A stretch of DNA of 64,000 nt from Dictyobacter vulcani (GCF_008974265.1 NZ_BKZW01000002.1:1508655-1572654), one strand, 5' to 3'. Positions 25,991-35,722 are shown, counted from the stretch's first letter. The notes: generated by a model not told the origin, from the letters alone. Made by a program: numbers and translations.

Positions 25991-28348
25991 TTATTCTGTC
26001 CAGTGCCAATCGCTAACCTCGGGCATGTCTTCAAGATTGGTGCGGATATAGCTTTTGTGTCTGGCGAGCATATCGTTGCACTCTGCAATGAGCGGAGGCG
26101 TTAAGCCGTGGACGCGGGTTGCACGGCGCATGGCTTCAATACAGAGTTGATAGCGGCTCATGCCATTGAGTACGACCATGTCGAATGGTGTGGTGGTTGT
26201 GCCTTCTTCGTTGAAGCCACGTACATGGAAACGCGCAGGATTGGTGCGTCCATGGACGATTTCGTGGATCGCACGTGGATAGCCATGGAAGGCAAATACC
26301 ACTGGCTTATCCGCTGTGAAATGGTCAACAAATGTCGTCTCATCCAGTCCATGTGGGTGTAAGAAAGATGGATAGAGCGTCATCAGGTCGACGACATTTA
26401 CCACCCGGACCTTCAGTTCAGGGATATGATGGCGCAACCACCAGGCCGCTGCAATGGTTTCCAGCGTCGGAATATCGCCTGCACAGGCCATGACCACATC
26501 GGGTTCAACGTGTTCATCATTACTGGCCCAGTTCCAGGTCGATAAGCCACGGGTGCAGTGATCGATGGCATCCTGCTGGTTCAACCATTGGAGTTGCGGC
26601 TGTTTATCAATGACGATCAGGTTTACATAGTCGTGACTACGCAAGCAGTGGTCAGCGACCGAGAGTAAGCAGTTGGCATCTGGCGGTAAATAGATACGCG
26701 CAACACTGCCCTTTTTGGTGAGCATAGTATCAATCAAGCCAGGACCCTGGTGGCTAAAGCCATTGTGATCATTGCGCCAGCAGGTCGAGGTCAACAGGAT
26801 ATTCAGTGAGGAAACGGGTTGTCGCCACGGAAGCTTGATGCTCTCCTCAAGCCATTTGGCATGCTGGATGGTCATAGAGGCCGAGACCATGGCGAAGGCT
26901 TCATAGGTAGCAAACAGGCCATGGCGGCCAGTCAGTAGATAGCCCTCAAGCCAGCCCTGACATAGATGTTCGCTCAATACCTCCATGACGCGACCATCAG
27001 CAGAGACATGATCATCAGATGGACTGATCGCTTCGACGGAACAGCGATTTTCAACCTCAAAGATATTGCCGAGGCGATTGGAATTGGTTTCATCAGGACA
27101 GAAGAAACGGAAATTCTGCTGTTCGGCATTGCGAACAAAGATGTCTCGCAACATTTTGCCGAGTTGACGCGTCGATTCGTGCAATTCCGTGGCCGGTTTT
27201 GTAACCTCTATCCCATAATCAGTAAATGCAGGCAGGTCCAGATCGACCAGCAGTTTGCCACCATTCGCATTGGGATTGGCACCCATACGCCGATCACCCA
27301 CCGGGACCAGTTGCGCGAGTTCCGGTACCAGGTGGCCCTGCTCATCAAACAACTCTTCAGGATGATAGCTACGCAGCCAGTTCTCAAAGATATGCATATG
27401 CTCCGCATTGGTGCGCACTTCCGCGACCGGGACCTGGTGAGCGCGGAACGTCCCCTCGATCGCCATTCCATCTACCTCTTTAGGACCTGTCCACCCCTTG
27501 GGTGTACGCAGCACAATTACCGGCCAGGCTGGTCGTTGTGTGGAACCATGTTGACGAGCATCTTCCTGGTAGGAACGGATTTTTGCGTAGCAGACATCCA
27601 GGGTCGCCGCAAAGTCCTGATGGACCTGCATGGGCTCATCGCCCTCCACAAAATGGACATCATAGCCATGGCCTGAGAGTAGTTGATGGATATGTTCGTT
27701 ACTGGCGCGCCCGAGCACCGTTGGTCCGGAAATCTTATAGCCATTCAAGTGTAAGATGGGGAGTACCGCACCATCGCGGCGTGGATTCAGAAACTGTAGA
27801 CTTTTCCAGGCACCCTCAAGTGGAGCCGTCTCCGCCTCACCATCCCCAACCACCGCCGCTACAATCAGGTCAGGATTATCAAAGGCGGCTCCAAAGGCAT
27901 GAGAAAGAACATAGCCTAACTCACCACCTTCATGGATTGATCCTGGAGTCGGGACGCTGACATGGCTGGGTACACCACCCGGCGTCGAGAATTGACGGAA
28001 CAGATGCTGCATCCCCTCGGTGTCCTGCGATATCTTTGGATAGATCTCTGAATACGTGCCCTCCAGATATACATTCGCCAGCAGGGCAGGACCGCCGTGA
28101 CCAGGGCCGGCGAGATAGATAATATTCGCATCGTGATCCTGGATCAGACGATTTAAATGAACATAAATCAGGCTCAGGCCCGGCGAGGTCCCCCAGTGTC
28201 CCAGCAGACGGGGCTTGATATGGTCCGGGCGTAAAGGCTCGCGCAGGAGTGGATTAGCCTGTAAATAAATCTGGCCGATGGTCAAGTAATTCGCTGCATT
28301 CCAATATTTGTGCATCAACTCAAGACGTCCCTGATCGACGTGAGACAT
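25991..28348 (-). CDS. xfp: Phosphoketolase
   Basis: 785 residues, full length for Xfp/Xpk. Thiamine-diphosphate enzyme that cleaves xylulose 5-phosphate (often also fructose 6-phosphate) with phosphate to acetyl phosphate. Diagnostic stretches are LGHWGTSPGLSLIYVHLNRL, GPGHGGPALLANVYLEG, VGDGEAETAPLEGAWKS (cofactor-binding G-D-G), TCWRNDHNGFSHQGPG and HPHGL near the C-terminus. It is monocistronic, has no frameshift over 2.3 kb, and provides acetyl phosphate from pentoses. Acetate kinase is not adjacent. Confidence 0.95.
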   Translation of the reverse strand: MSHVDQGRLELMHKYWNAANYLTIGQIYLQANPLLREPLRPDHIKPRLLGHWGTSPGLSLIYVHLNRLIQDHDANIIYLAGPGHGGPALLANVYLEGTYSEIYPKISQDTEGMQHLFRQFSTPGGVPSHVSVPTPGSIHEGGELGYVLSHAFGAAFDNPDLIVAAVVGDGEAETAPLEGAWKSLQFLNPRRDGAVLPILHLNGYKISGPTVLGRASNEHIHQLLSGHGYDVHFVEGDEPMQVHQDFAATLDVCYAKIRSYQEDARQHGSTQRPAWPVIVLRTPKGWTGPKEVDGMAIEGTFRAHQVPVAEVRTNAEHMHIFENWLRSYHPEELFDEQGHLVPELAQLVPVGDRRMGANPNANGGKLLVDLDLPAFTDYGIEVTKPATELHESTRQLGKMLRDIFVRNAEQQNFRFFCPDETNSNRLGNIFEVENRCSVEAISPSDDHVSADGRVMEVLSEHLCQGWLEGYLLTGRHGLFATYEAFAMVSASMTIQHAKWLEESIKLPWRQPVSSLNILLTSTCWRNDHNGFSHQGPGLIDTMLTKKGSVARIYLPPDANCLLSVADHCLRSHDYVNLIVIDKQPQLQWLNQQDAIDHCTRGLSTWNWASNDEHVEPDVVMACAGDIPTLETIAAAWWLRHHIPELKVRVVNVVDLMTLYPSFLHPHGLDETTFVDHFTADKPVVFAFHGYPRAIHEIVHGRTNPARFHVRGFNEEGTTTTPFDMVVLNGMSRYQLCIEAMRRATRVHGLTPPLIAECNDMLARHKSYIRTNLEDMPEVSDWHWTE

Positions 28349-28624
28349 TTATACCTCCATATATTGCAGTCATCTTTTTATCCATGTCCTGAGCATAGGC
28401 GTCCTGGATCACAATCCGACTACATCGAGATGTAGTTATGTCACATATCAATCACAGCAGTAGTTGGTCAGGAAAGAAGATTGGATAGCTCAGGCGTGAT
28501 TGATATGTGATAGTAGAGGATGTTTTGTGTGCATTTTGTGATACTGCTCCTTTATACTCGCAGTAGAAAATGGATTACACTGAATATACCCAGGTTTCCT
28601 GCGGCATAGAAAGGAATCATTGTT

Positions 28625-29691
28625 ATGATATTCGATGCTGACCATGCCTACGAAATACTTTCCCCCCATTTTCAAAAGCGTGTTCATTGTCATGAATCGC
28701 TTGCGCAGCACAGTTCGTTTGGTGTCGGGGTGAAGCCGATCTCTGGATTACTATTGAGAGCCAGAAAGAACTGGCAGACCTGATCAGCGTATGCTCGCAA
28801 GAACGCTGGCCCTTGCTGGTGGTTGGCGCAGGCACAAATATTTTGTATGCTGACGCAGGGGTGCGGGGAATTGTGGCTCGCGTGAATCTGCATGATTATA
28901 GTATGGAAACCCAGGCCGATGGGACCGCGATAGTGACTGCTGAAGCCGGTATCCGTTGGAGTGAACTTATCCAGCGACTGGTGCCGCTTGGCTGGGGTGG
29001 ATTAGAGTTCGGGATTGGCATTCCTGGAACTCTTGGCGCCGGAGTCGTCAGCAATGCCGGGGCGCATAACCAGGATCTGGGGCAGGCCCTGATCTGGATT
29101 GATGTCCTGGATGCACGCGGATGCAATGTCGCTGAAGAAGGCGAATATGCGCAGCCGTTGGTGCGGCGTTATTATCACGAGGATTTAGCGCTCGGCTACC
29201 GTCACAGCCGTTTCCGTGAGCAGCCGATAACGCAGATTGATCAAGACGGACAGGTCATATTGACTTCCCATGGTCTGATTACGCCGGCCGAACTGATTAT
29301 GACCGTGGCGTTACGCGTGCATCGACAGGATCCCGCAGAACTGTCCGCATTGCGCGATCAGCACGTGGAATATCGTAAGCAAATTGAGCCCTCCTACCGC
29401 CATCTAGGCTCCATTTTTAAAAACCCTCCCGGTACAACCGCGCACGACCTGATCAAAAAGGCAGGTCTGGCAGGAAAGACACAGGGCAAGGCGCAGATCT
29501 CGGAACAGAATGCGAATTATATCCTGAATTTAGGCGGCGCAAGTGCGCAGGATATTGTCGATCTGATCGTGGAAGCACACCAACGGGTGCTCGCTCAATC
29601 TGGAGTTGCTCTGGTATTAAATATAGAACTGCTTGGGGAATGGGACTCTCTCATTGGAACTGCTCCTGGCGCAATTGTAGCGCGTCAATAA
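28625..29691 (+). pseudogene. murB: UDP-N-acetylenolpyruvoylglucosamine reductase, one-base frameshift
   Basis: Two phases give one MurB of about 355 residues. The first starts at ATG 28625 (AAAGGAA upstream) and reads to about 28729 (HSSFGVG). The second continues DLWITIESQKELADL, VVGAGTNILYADAGVRG, GIPGTLGAGVVSNAGAHNQD, the catalytic GSIFKNPPG Ser and NIELLGEW Glu. One extra G in the GGGG run at 28727-28730 would restore the frame exactly (FGVGGEADLW). MurB completes UDP-MurNAc synthesis with FAD and NADPH. Being essential, it is very likely intact in the organism, or a second copy exists. Confidence 0.8.
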
Positions 29692-29725
29692 GCATATACA
29701 TGAATAGGTCTGGCATGGTTTAAAA

Positions 29726-29771
29726 AAGCCAGTTCCCCAGAGCGTTTTTGGCTGCTCTGGGGAACTGGCTT
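29726..29771. terminator. Rho-independent-type terminator after murB
   Basis: An 18-bp perfect stem (29726-29743 with 29754-29771, AAGCCAGTTCCCCAGAGC) and a 10-nt loop, preceded by a run of A on the + strand; 35 bp after the murB stop. Confidence 0.8.
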
Positions 29772-29790
29772 CATGGTCGTGGAGAGAGGT

Positions 29791-30172
29791 GCGCAGCCTT
29801 CATGGCTAATACGTTTCACGTAAGCCTTTTTCTGGACGAGATTGACGAAAGCATCTAAGCCGATCAGAGGCCCAGTGACTTCAAAGGATCAAGAAAAGCG
29901 AACAGGTAGGTTCGACCCTTTGGGTCGATTCGTGCCTGCATGATATCCTTGCTTGACCATGAGCAAGCCTCTTCATGCCTTGCTTCACCGCTTTTTCACT
30001 TGCGTGATCCTGCGGAGGTGAGGGTATCGTAGAGGCAACCGAATCGACCCAAAGGGTCGAACCTACACGTTTTACCTCTCTTGATCCTTTGAGAAGGTGT
30101 TCCTTCACCGTCATGCTATCATTTCAGCCATTCAATCCTTAAGTGAAAAGTATTAGCCATGAAGGCGGCCGC
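29791..30172. mobile_element. MITE-like foldback element with nested inverted repeats
   Basis: The ends are inverted repeats of about 34 bp (29791-29824 and 30139-30172, sharing GCCTTCATGGCTAATAC and TTTCAC). Inside, a second inverted pair begins TCAAAGGATCAAGA (29881) and GGTTCGACCCTTTGGGTCG (29908-29926), matched by its complement ending at 30092. CTTGCT/AGCAAG forms a hairpin in the centre. The element has no coding capacity that I recognise. A non-autonomous transposon or large structured element fits; it separates murB from the kinase at 30428. Confidence 0.55.
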
Positions 30173-30427
30173 TACAGATTCTCACTTGCTTCTCAGCGAA
30201 AATATACCCGCTTCACGAGGAAACCTGTTTGATGTCCTGTTTTCCTTGACTTTATCATCTTTCCTTGACTATAGTAGTCACTATAGGTAGCGCTAAATTC
30301 TGTCTTAGTGGGGCGTTTTTACGTAGTTCAGGATGGCTTATGACAAGTTGAAATACCGATGTATACAGAGAAATATAACTCCTGTTTGTTTTACGCCGCG
30401 ACAAAGGATCAGCATGAAAGTTTTAGT

Positions 30428-32281
30428 ATGAGTGACTCTTTATTTGATCAAATTATCGATAGCCTCGAAGATTATGCCATATTTACGCTGGACACAGAGG
30501 GAAAGATACATTCCTGGAACGCTAATGCAGAGCATATGTTTGGTTATGCTGAGAATGATAGTATTGGAAAAAGCGTCGCGATGCTCTTCTGGCTGGAGGA
30601 TGGAAGCGAAAAAACGCTCGAGGAAGATTTACTGCTCGTGGCACAAAATGGCCGCGAAAAAAGCGCACGCTGGTATCGGAGAAAAGATGGGGAAAAATTC
30701 TGGGCCAGAGATTTTCTTTTCCCGCTCACTGATGAAGAAGGGAATGTGCGGGGATTTACCAGGGGCGTACGTGATTTAACCGAAAAAAGACGCTATGAAG
30801 AAGAACAGAAAGCGCTGAGAAAAGAGCTAGCGACCGAGAAGCGCAAATTAGTTGATGTGTTTGAGCGTGCTCCCGCTTTTATGGCCATTCTGCGTGGAAA
30901 AGACCATGTCTTTGAAATGGTAAACACGGCGTACTATCAGCTTGTCGGGCATCGAGACATTATCGGGAAATCTGTCAGGGAAGCCATTCCAGAGGTCAGT
31001 GATCAGGGTTATATAGAGCTACTGAATAGCGTCCTGGCAACTGGCAAGCCATTTATTGGTACCGAGATGAAAATTGGATTACAACGAATACCGGATGGCA
31101 TTGTTGAAGAGCGGTATTTGAATTTTGTGTATGAACCATTGAAGGATACCAAAAACAAGCATATCGGTATTGTTGCGCATGGCTATGATGTTACAGATCA
31201 GGTATTCGCCAGACACAAAGTAGAGCAACTAGCCCTCCAGGTAGAACAACAGGCACGAACCTTCGACGTGACCCTCACAGCTTTGAAAGATTTTGTCTAT
31301 ACCTTTGATACTGCTGGAAGATTCACCTATGCTAATAGTTCATTGCTGCAATTGTTAGGGCTGACGCTGGATAAGATTGTGGGAAAAACCTTTCATGAAT
31401 TACCTTATCCAGAAGAGCTTGCGACCATACTTCACACCCAGATTAAACAGGTTGTATTAACGGGCAAAGTCGTCATTGACGAAACATCATATACCAGTCC
31501 GGGTGGAATCGACGGGTATTATGAGTATATTTTTGTGCCGGTTTTTGATAACGATAAGAAGGTTATCCTGGTTGCCGGCTCAACACGAGATATCACGACT
31601 CGTAAGCAACTGGAGAGCCAGAAAGATGATTTCATGGGGATTGTCAGCCATGAATTAAAGACACCGGTTACTAGTATCAAAGCGTTTACCCAGGTCTTGC
31701 AAAAGCGTTTTGCCAAAGCCGGCGATGAAAGGTCAGCGCTCCTACTGGGCAAAATGGATGCGCAAATAAACAAATTGACTTCGCTAATTGGCGATTTGCT
31801 GGACGTTACGAAGATCGAAGGTGGGCAACTCCAGTTCAATGAAGATTTTTTTCATTTTGATGAACTTGTCAATGACGCGATTGAGGAAATCCAACGCACG
31901 ACAAATAAGCATACTATAGAAAAACAAGGAACGACCCAAAAGATAATTTACGGCGACAAAGACCGGATAGAGCAGGTGATGATTAACCTTTTAAGCAATG
32001 CGATCAAATACTCTCCCCGTGCAGACACAATTATTGTGAAAAGCAGCGTTGAAGATGACCAGGTGACCTTTAGTGTACAGGATTTTGGTGTGGGCATACC
32101 CAAGGAAAGACAGCAACAGGTCTTTGAGCGCTTCTATCGGGTCAGTGGCAATGAAACCATTCCAGGTATTGGCCTTGGATTGTATATTTCGGCGGAGATC
32201 ATGAAACGGCAAAGAGGCACAATAGGGGTCGTGAGTGAACCGGGAGAGGGCTCAACTTTCTTCTTTAGCTTACCTGTGTAG
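30428..32281 (+). CDS. Multi-PAS sensor histidine kinase (soluble)
   Basis: About 617 residues from ATG 30428 (GAAAG upstream); an in-frame ATG at 30359 is possible. Three PAS domains follow one another (first near DQIIDSLEDYAIFTLDTEGK, second near VFERAPAFMAIL, third near LKDFVYTFDTAGRFTYANSS). The HisKA domain has the phospho-acceptor His in FMGIVSHELKTPVTS. The ATPase domain shows QVMINLLSNAIKYSP, FGVGIPKERQQQVFERF and GIGLGLYIS. No membrane helix, so a cytoplasmic signal such as redox state or a ligand is likely. No response regulator is adjacent (orphan). Confidence 0.9.
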   Translation: MSDSLFDQIIDSLEDYAIFTLDTEGKIHSWNANAEHMFGYAENDSIGKSVAMLFWLEDGSEKTLEEDLLLVAQNGREKSARWYRRKDGEKFWARDFLFPLTDEEGNVRGFTRGVRDLTEKRRYEEEQKALRKELATEKRKLVDVFERAPAFMAILRGKDHVFEMVNTAYYQLVGHRDIIGKSVREAIPEVSDQGYIELLNSVLATGKPFIGTEMKIGLQRIPDGIVEERYLNFVYEPLKDTKNKHIGIVAHGYDVTDQVFARHKVEQLALQVEQQARTFDVTLTALKDFVYTFDTAGRFTYANSSLLQLLGLTLDKIVGKTFHELPYPEELATILHTQIKQVVLTGKVVIDETSYTSPGGIDGYYEYIFVPVFDNDKKVILVAGSTRDITTRKQLESQKDDFMGIVSHELKTPVTSIKAFTQVLQKRFAKAGDERSALLLGKMDAQINKLTSLIGDLLDVTKIEGGQLQFNEDFFHFDELVNDAIEEIQRTTNKHTIEKQGTTQKIIYGDKDRIEQVMINLLSNAIKYSPRADTIIVKSSVEDDQVTFSVQDFGVGIPKERQQQVFERFYRVSGNETIPGIGLGLYISAEIMKRQRGTIGVVSEPGEGSTFFFSLPV

Positions 32282-32293
32282 CAACATAATGCC

Positions 32294-32324
32294 TTGACTT
32301 GCATTTGATTGTGTGCTATATAAT
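32294..32324 (+). promoter_or_regulatory. Candidate promoter of the MarR/OhrR-like gene
   Basis: TTGACT at 32294-32299 and TATATA/TATAAT within 32317-32324 give a 17 to 19 bp spacer. AATTGTATTCAAGT follows, an AT-rich stretch of the kind used as autoregulatory operators by MarR proteins. Sequence-only call. Confidence 0.4.
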
Positions 32325-32364
32325 TGTATTCAAGTTAACTGGTAGACGTGAGGGAGCAGGTAAG

Positions 32365-32823
32365 ATGATAGATAGAGAAGATGCAGCTAGAGGCAGCAAT
32401 GTGACGATTAGTGATATGCTGTGTTTTGCCCTGTACTCGGCTTCGCGAGCCGCGATGGATGTTTATCGACCGTTGCTGGATGAATTAGGGCTGACCTATC
32501 CACAGTATCTGGTGATGATGGTATTGTGGGAACATGAGACCTGTTCTGTCAAAGAGATTGGCCAGATCCTCCACTTAGATTCAGGAACCCTCTCTCCGCT
32601 ATTGAAGCGCCTGGAAGGGATAGGGTTTATCTCACGGCAGCGGAGAGCCAGTGATGAGCGCGTGGTAGATATCGGTCTTACTGAATCCGGTCGTGCATTG
32701 CAGACTCAGGCCAGTAAAGTACCTGAGCAGATCAGTTGTCAATATGGAATAGAGTTCGATGAATATCGTGAACTGCTGAGTCGCCTCAAAAAGCTCACCA
32801 ACCACCTTTCGACAAACAGCTAG
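32365..32823 (+). CDS. MarR-family regulator, OhrR-like with N-terminal redox Cys
   Basis: 152 residues from ATG 32365 (AGGGAGCAGG upstream). LCFALYSASRAAMDVYRPLLDELGLTYPQY is the OhrR signature, and its Cys (residue 20) corresponds to the peroxide-sensing Cys of OhrR. The winged helix includes VKEIGQILHLDSGTLSPLLK and the wing RASDERVVDIGLTESGR. OhrR represses the organic-hydroperoxide resistance gene ohr; no ohr gene is in the window, so its target is elsewhere or it only self-regulates. Confidence 0.82.
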   Translation: MIDREDAARGSNVTISDMLCFALYSASRAAMDVYRPLLDELGLTYPQYLVMMVLWEHETCSVKEIGQILHLDSGTLSPLLKRLEGIGFISRQRRASDERVVDIGLTESGRALQTQASKVPEQISCQYGIEFDEYRELLSRLKKLTNHLSTNS

Positions 32824-32878
32824 ATGGTATTTGAGAGGGACGTTGACGAGCGGGGCCCTCCTTGCTCGGACGCCCACT

Positions 32879-32899
32879 GGTTGCAGCGGCAAGAGCTGC
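32879..32899. repeat. Dispersed palindromic repeat, partial copy F
   Basis: GGTTGCAGCGGCAAGAGCTGC, the core of the family seen at 16882, 18955, 42972 and 47451, here merged into the terminator hairpin that follows. It lies 55 bp after the MarR stop codon. Confidence 0.45.
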
Positions 32900-32932
32900 A
32901 GGTGTCGCGAACACGTCGCGACACCTGCAGCT
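32894..32932. terminator. Bidirectional hairpin terminator
   Basis: Perfect 17-bp arms 32894-32910 and 32916-32932 (AGCTGCAGGTGTCGCGA and its complement) with loop ACACG, between the convergent MarR-like gene and the CHRD-like gene. Confidence 0.7.
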
Positions 32933-32954
32933 TTATTGTGTACGATCAAAATCA

Positions 32955-34127
32955 TTACGGCGTGGCGGTGGCGGAGGGCTGATTTTTGTCCAGGTGTATA
33001 TTGCCGCACATGATCGGGTTGTTTTGAACCTGATCATTGAGATGTGTGCCATAGTGTACCTGGGCGGCCAGATTATTGTCTGGAATTGATGTGACGTTTT
33101 TAAAGGTTTTACTCAGGTCGACTTTACCCTCTGAATCGGCGGTGATGGTACCCAGATCATAGGCCACACTACCAATATTCTGACAGGTTCCTGAATATAC
33201 GCGGACAGCATGGGTGGAATTTGGAGCCAATCCTTTTGCCTTGAATTGTACTGACAGGGTACCCTTGGTCAGACTAAGTCGAGCCAGGCCTGTGCTATGC
33301 TCATTAGGACTGTTTGTTGGTCCCATGTTAGCTGTAAACGTGTTACCGGTGGTACCAGTAGCCGTGCCAGTGGCGGGAGCTGTACCGGTGGCGGTAGCTG
33401 TGGCGCTGGAAGTCTTAGGCTGATATGATTTGATATTGCCACAAGCAATCGCGACTTTTTGTTCTGCCGTTTTAAGAGCTGAACCATTGTAAACACTGAC
33501 ATGCATATTGTTAGGGGTTGGTGGTGTGTTCACATGATTTATGGTCGCGCTACTTTTGATCTGTCCCGTGGCATCTGAGGTGAGCATGGTTGAGTAAAGA
33601 CTCACTGCTGGCATAGCGGTTGGCGATGCTTGCGTGGCGGTGCCAGTAGCTGTCGCACCTGGAGTTGCCGTGGCAGCGGTATTGTCTTCAGCAGAGGTGC
33701 TATCCTCGGCAGAAGTATTGTCCTGAGTGGAAGTGTTGTCCTCATCAAAGGAGCTTTCCCCGGATGAACCCATGGCGGGGCAGGTGCCCTGTTCAATTTG
33801 TACGACATGCGTACTGTTTGGTTTGAAGCCACTCAAACTTGGATCCAGGGTCAGGGACTTTGTGTTTGCGTTATATGTCATGTGAATATAGCCGTAGGGT
33901 GTATGGCGCATAATAGCATGCGCAGTAACCGTGGCAGACGCCGTTCCAGTCGCCGCAGCGGTAGTTGTTGCCAGCGGGTCGGCTCCCGTGGTGGAAATGT
34001 GCGCTTCAGCCGCCTTCGTGTATGTGCTAAAGAGGAGCAACATACACATAAGGATGAGCGTACAAAGAGTGATGCTGATGAAAGTGACACAAGAGATGGT
34101 TCTCTTCAGACCGGATGGTTTCAACAC
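32955..34127 (-). CDS. Membrane-anchored Thr/Ala-rich surface protein with two CHRD-like domains
   Basis: 390 residues. An N-terminal membrane anchor or signal (about 10-38) is followed by two similar domains of about 80-100 residues, each with KPNSTHVVQIEQGTC or APNSTHAVRVYSGTC and a closing (I)xCGNI motif containing paired Cys. They are separated and flanked by low-complexity linkers rich in Thr, Ala and Pro (TATPGATATGTATQ, and an acidic Asp/Glu-Asn-Thr-Ser repeat). The domain pattern resembles CHRD domains. An exported, probably wall-spanning protein of unknown role. Confidence 0.6.
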   Translation of the reverse strand: MLKPSGLKRTISCVTFISITLCTLILMCMLLLFSTYTKAAEAHISTTGADPLATTTAAATGTASATVTAHAIMRHTPYGYIHMTYNANTKSLTLDPSLSGFKPNSTHVVQIEQGTCPAMGSSGESSFDEDNTSTQDNTSAEDSTSAEDNTAATATPGATATGTATQASPTAMPAVSLYSTMLTSDATGQIKSSATINHVNTPPTPNNMHVSVYNGSALKTAEQKVAIACGNIKSYQPKTSSATATATGTAPATGTATGTTGNTFTANMGPTNSPNEHSTGLARLSLTKGTLSVQFKAKGLAPNSTHAVRVYSGTCQNIGSVAYDLGTITADSEGKVDLSKTFKNVTSIPDNNLAAQVHYGTHLNDQVQNNPIMCGNIHLDKNQPSATATP

Positions 34128-34495
34128 ATCATTTCTCCTTCGGTGATGAACATGTCTACCGCGTTTGTACCTATGGAAGAGCAGTGAATGAAAAAAACGC
34201 CAGAATTACTGCTCAATTTATAAATGACGATCATGCTCTATTATGCAAACATTGTTTGGAAAACTGCAATATCAACAATATACGCGGCAAGCATCAGGCC
34301 TTTTAAAATAATGCACACACCAATCAGGAGTGCGCTCAATGCCGCTCAGTGAGCATGAAGCGTATATAATAGATGTCTATTGAATTGCCTTGTGCTGGAC
34401 TTGGCTATATGAGTGATATAATGACCATGCCCACCGCATTTGCTGAATGAAGAGAGGAAAAGCCATGTCCGGGTGTGCATGGTTGAGCATAGCCA
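34128..34495. other. Intergenic region of 368 bp
   Basis: Divergent spacer between the CHRD-like gene (leftward) and the J-domain gene (rightward). I see no gene, no perfect hairpin and no tandem repeat; it must contain both promoters. Confidence 0.45.
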
Positions 34496-35050
34496 ATGTA
34501 TCTATTACACGTGAAAAATATTTATGATGTGGGGAATGATTATTATATGGTCCATATTGAGGACCACGGGATCAATTCACATAAGCGCGAGGTGCGAAAA
34601 GCTGTCAAGGAAGCTTTTGCAAGTTTGCGCAAAGCCATCAATACATACCGACTCCTGCCCGAGTATGCGGAACGCTATCGTAGCGATGAAAGATATAGTG
34701 TCAAAGGAAATTACTGGTGTCTGCATAAGCAGCTATTGCTCCAATTTGCCAGCTGGTTAGAATTTACAGCTCCGCTGGAGACATTGCTGTGGGAAGCTAA
34801 ACTGCATGCGGAGCAGCAATATTACAGTTTTCATGAGCCATACCGCGTCTCGCAAGCCAATGTAGATAACGCATTGCGCTTCTTTGGTCTGGACCATAGC
34901 GCCACGCAAGAGGATCTGAAGCGGCAGTATCGCCAGCTCGTCAAGTTATATCATCCAGACACAGGCGGCGATGAAGCGACATTCAAAAAGCTCCAAACAG
35001 CCCATACAATTTTGAAAACCCACCTCAGGTCCAACACGCTTGTGAGCTAG
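34496..35050 (+). CDS. J-domain protein with helical N-terminal region
   Basis: 184 residues. Residues about 125-175 form a J domain (FFGLDHSATQEDLKRQYRQL, then LYHPDTGGDEATFKKLQTAH), with the essential HPD tripeptide that stimulates DnaK ATPase. The 120-residue N-terminal part is helical and unlike the G/F and Zn-finger regions of DnaJ; I do not recognise it. It is not next to dnaK or grpE. A specialised co-chaperone is the likely role. The start at 34496 is the first ATG and has only a weak ribosome-binding site. Confidence 0.72.
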   Translation: MYLLHVKNIYDVGNDYYMVHIEDHGINSHKREVRKAVKEAFASLRKAINTYRLLPEYAERYRSDERYSVKGNYWCLHKQLLLQFASWLEFTAPLETLLWEAKLHAEQQYYSFHEPYRVSQANVDNALRFFGLDHSATQEDLKRQYRQLVKLYHPDTGGDEATFKKLQTAHTILKTHLRSNTLVS

Positions 35051-35245
35051 AGAGATTATATTTAAATTGTGGAGTCTAAGATAGATAGAAAGAACGTAAT
35101 ATATATCAGCATTACTTTGATAAACAGGCAGAGATAGTGGCTCCATTTTCATCTGTCCTTAATCATCAGCTTCTAGTATGGAAGCTGAATAGAGTATAGT
35201 CTCCATTTAACGTACAATGCAATGTATTAGAAAGAGTTTCACTGT

Positions 35246-35722
35246 ATGAACATGGCCCATATACACCTTCTGGTGAATCATTTCCCGATTATTGGTTCAA
35301 TCTTTATCAGTATCATGTTTCTCATTGCCTTAATTTTCAAGAATGTTTTTCTACAAAAGCTCTCACTCTGGTTTCTGGTCGTTGTAGCACTTTTTACTGC
35401 AGTGGCCTATCAATCTGGAGATGGTGCGAAAAGTATTTTAGAAAATGTGACTCGTGTACCGCAGGGTGTCATGCATGATCATGAATCGATGGCACGTGTT
35501 GGTTTAATCCTGATGTTTGTTGCTGGCGCAGTCTCATTGTTTGGCGTGATCTTCTACAGCCGTAAACCCACATTGCCCCGTTATCTCCAGATTATCGTAA
35601 TGTCCATCCTGGTTGTGAGTGTGATAGTATTTATCTATGTGGGCTACCTGGGTGGTCAGGTCAGTCATCCTGAAATTCGCTCTTTTATAGAGGTGCCCGG
35701 TTATTTATTAGGGCTCAACTAG
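35246..35722 (+). CDS. Four-helix membrane protein, DUF2231-like
   Basis: 158 residues with four predicted membrane helices (about 12-30, 38-57, 85-107 and 115-140). The first helix carries HIHLLVNHFPIIGSIF, and a His-containing loop (GVMHDHESMAR) precedes the third; His pairs like these occur in DUF2231 proteins that may bind haem. Isolated gene; function unknown. An alternative start is the ATG at 35252. Confidence 0.6.
   Translation: MNMAHIHLLVNHFPIIGSIFISIMFLIALIFKNVFLQKLSLWFLVVVALFTAVAYQSGDGAKSILENVTRVPQGVMHDHESMARVGLILMFVAGAVSLFGVIFYSRKPTLPRYLQIIVMSILVVSVIVFIYVGYLGGQVSHPEIRSFIEVPGYLLGLN

Noticed and set aside
27502..27960. 152-codon plus-strand frame inside the phosphoketolase gene
   Set aside because: Pro/His/Arg-rich antisense shadow of a highly conserved enzyme.
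29881..30092. CRISPR-like or attC-like array in the inverted repeats of the foldback element
   Set aside because: Repeats are inverted, not spaced direct copies, and no integrase or cas genes are near.
33269..34090. Several open frames on both strands inside the CHRD-like gene
   Set aside because: They are shadows of the Thr/Ala/Pro low-complexity linkers, which keep all frames open.
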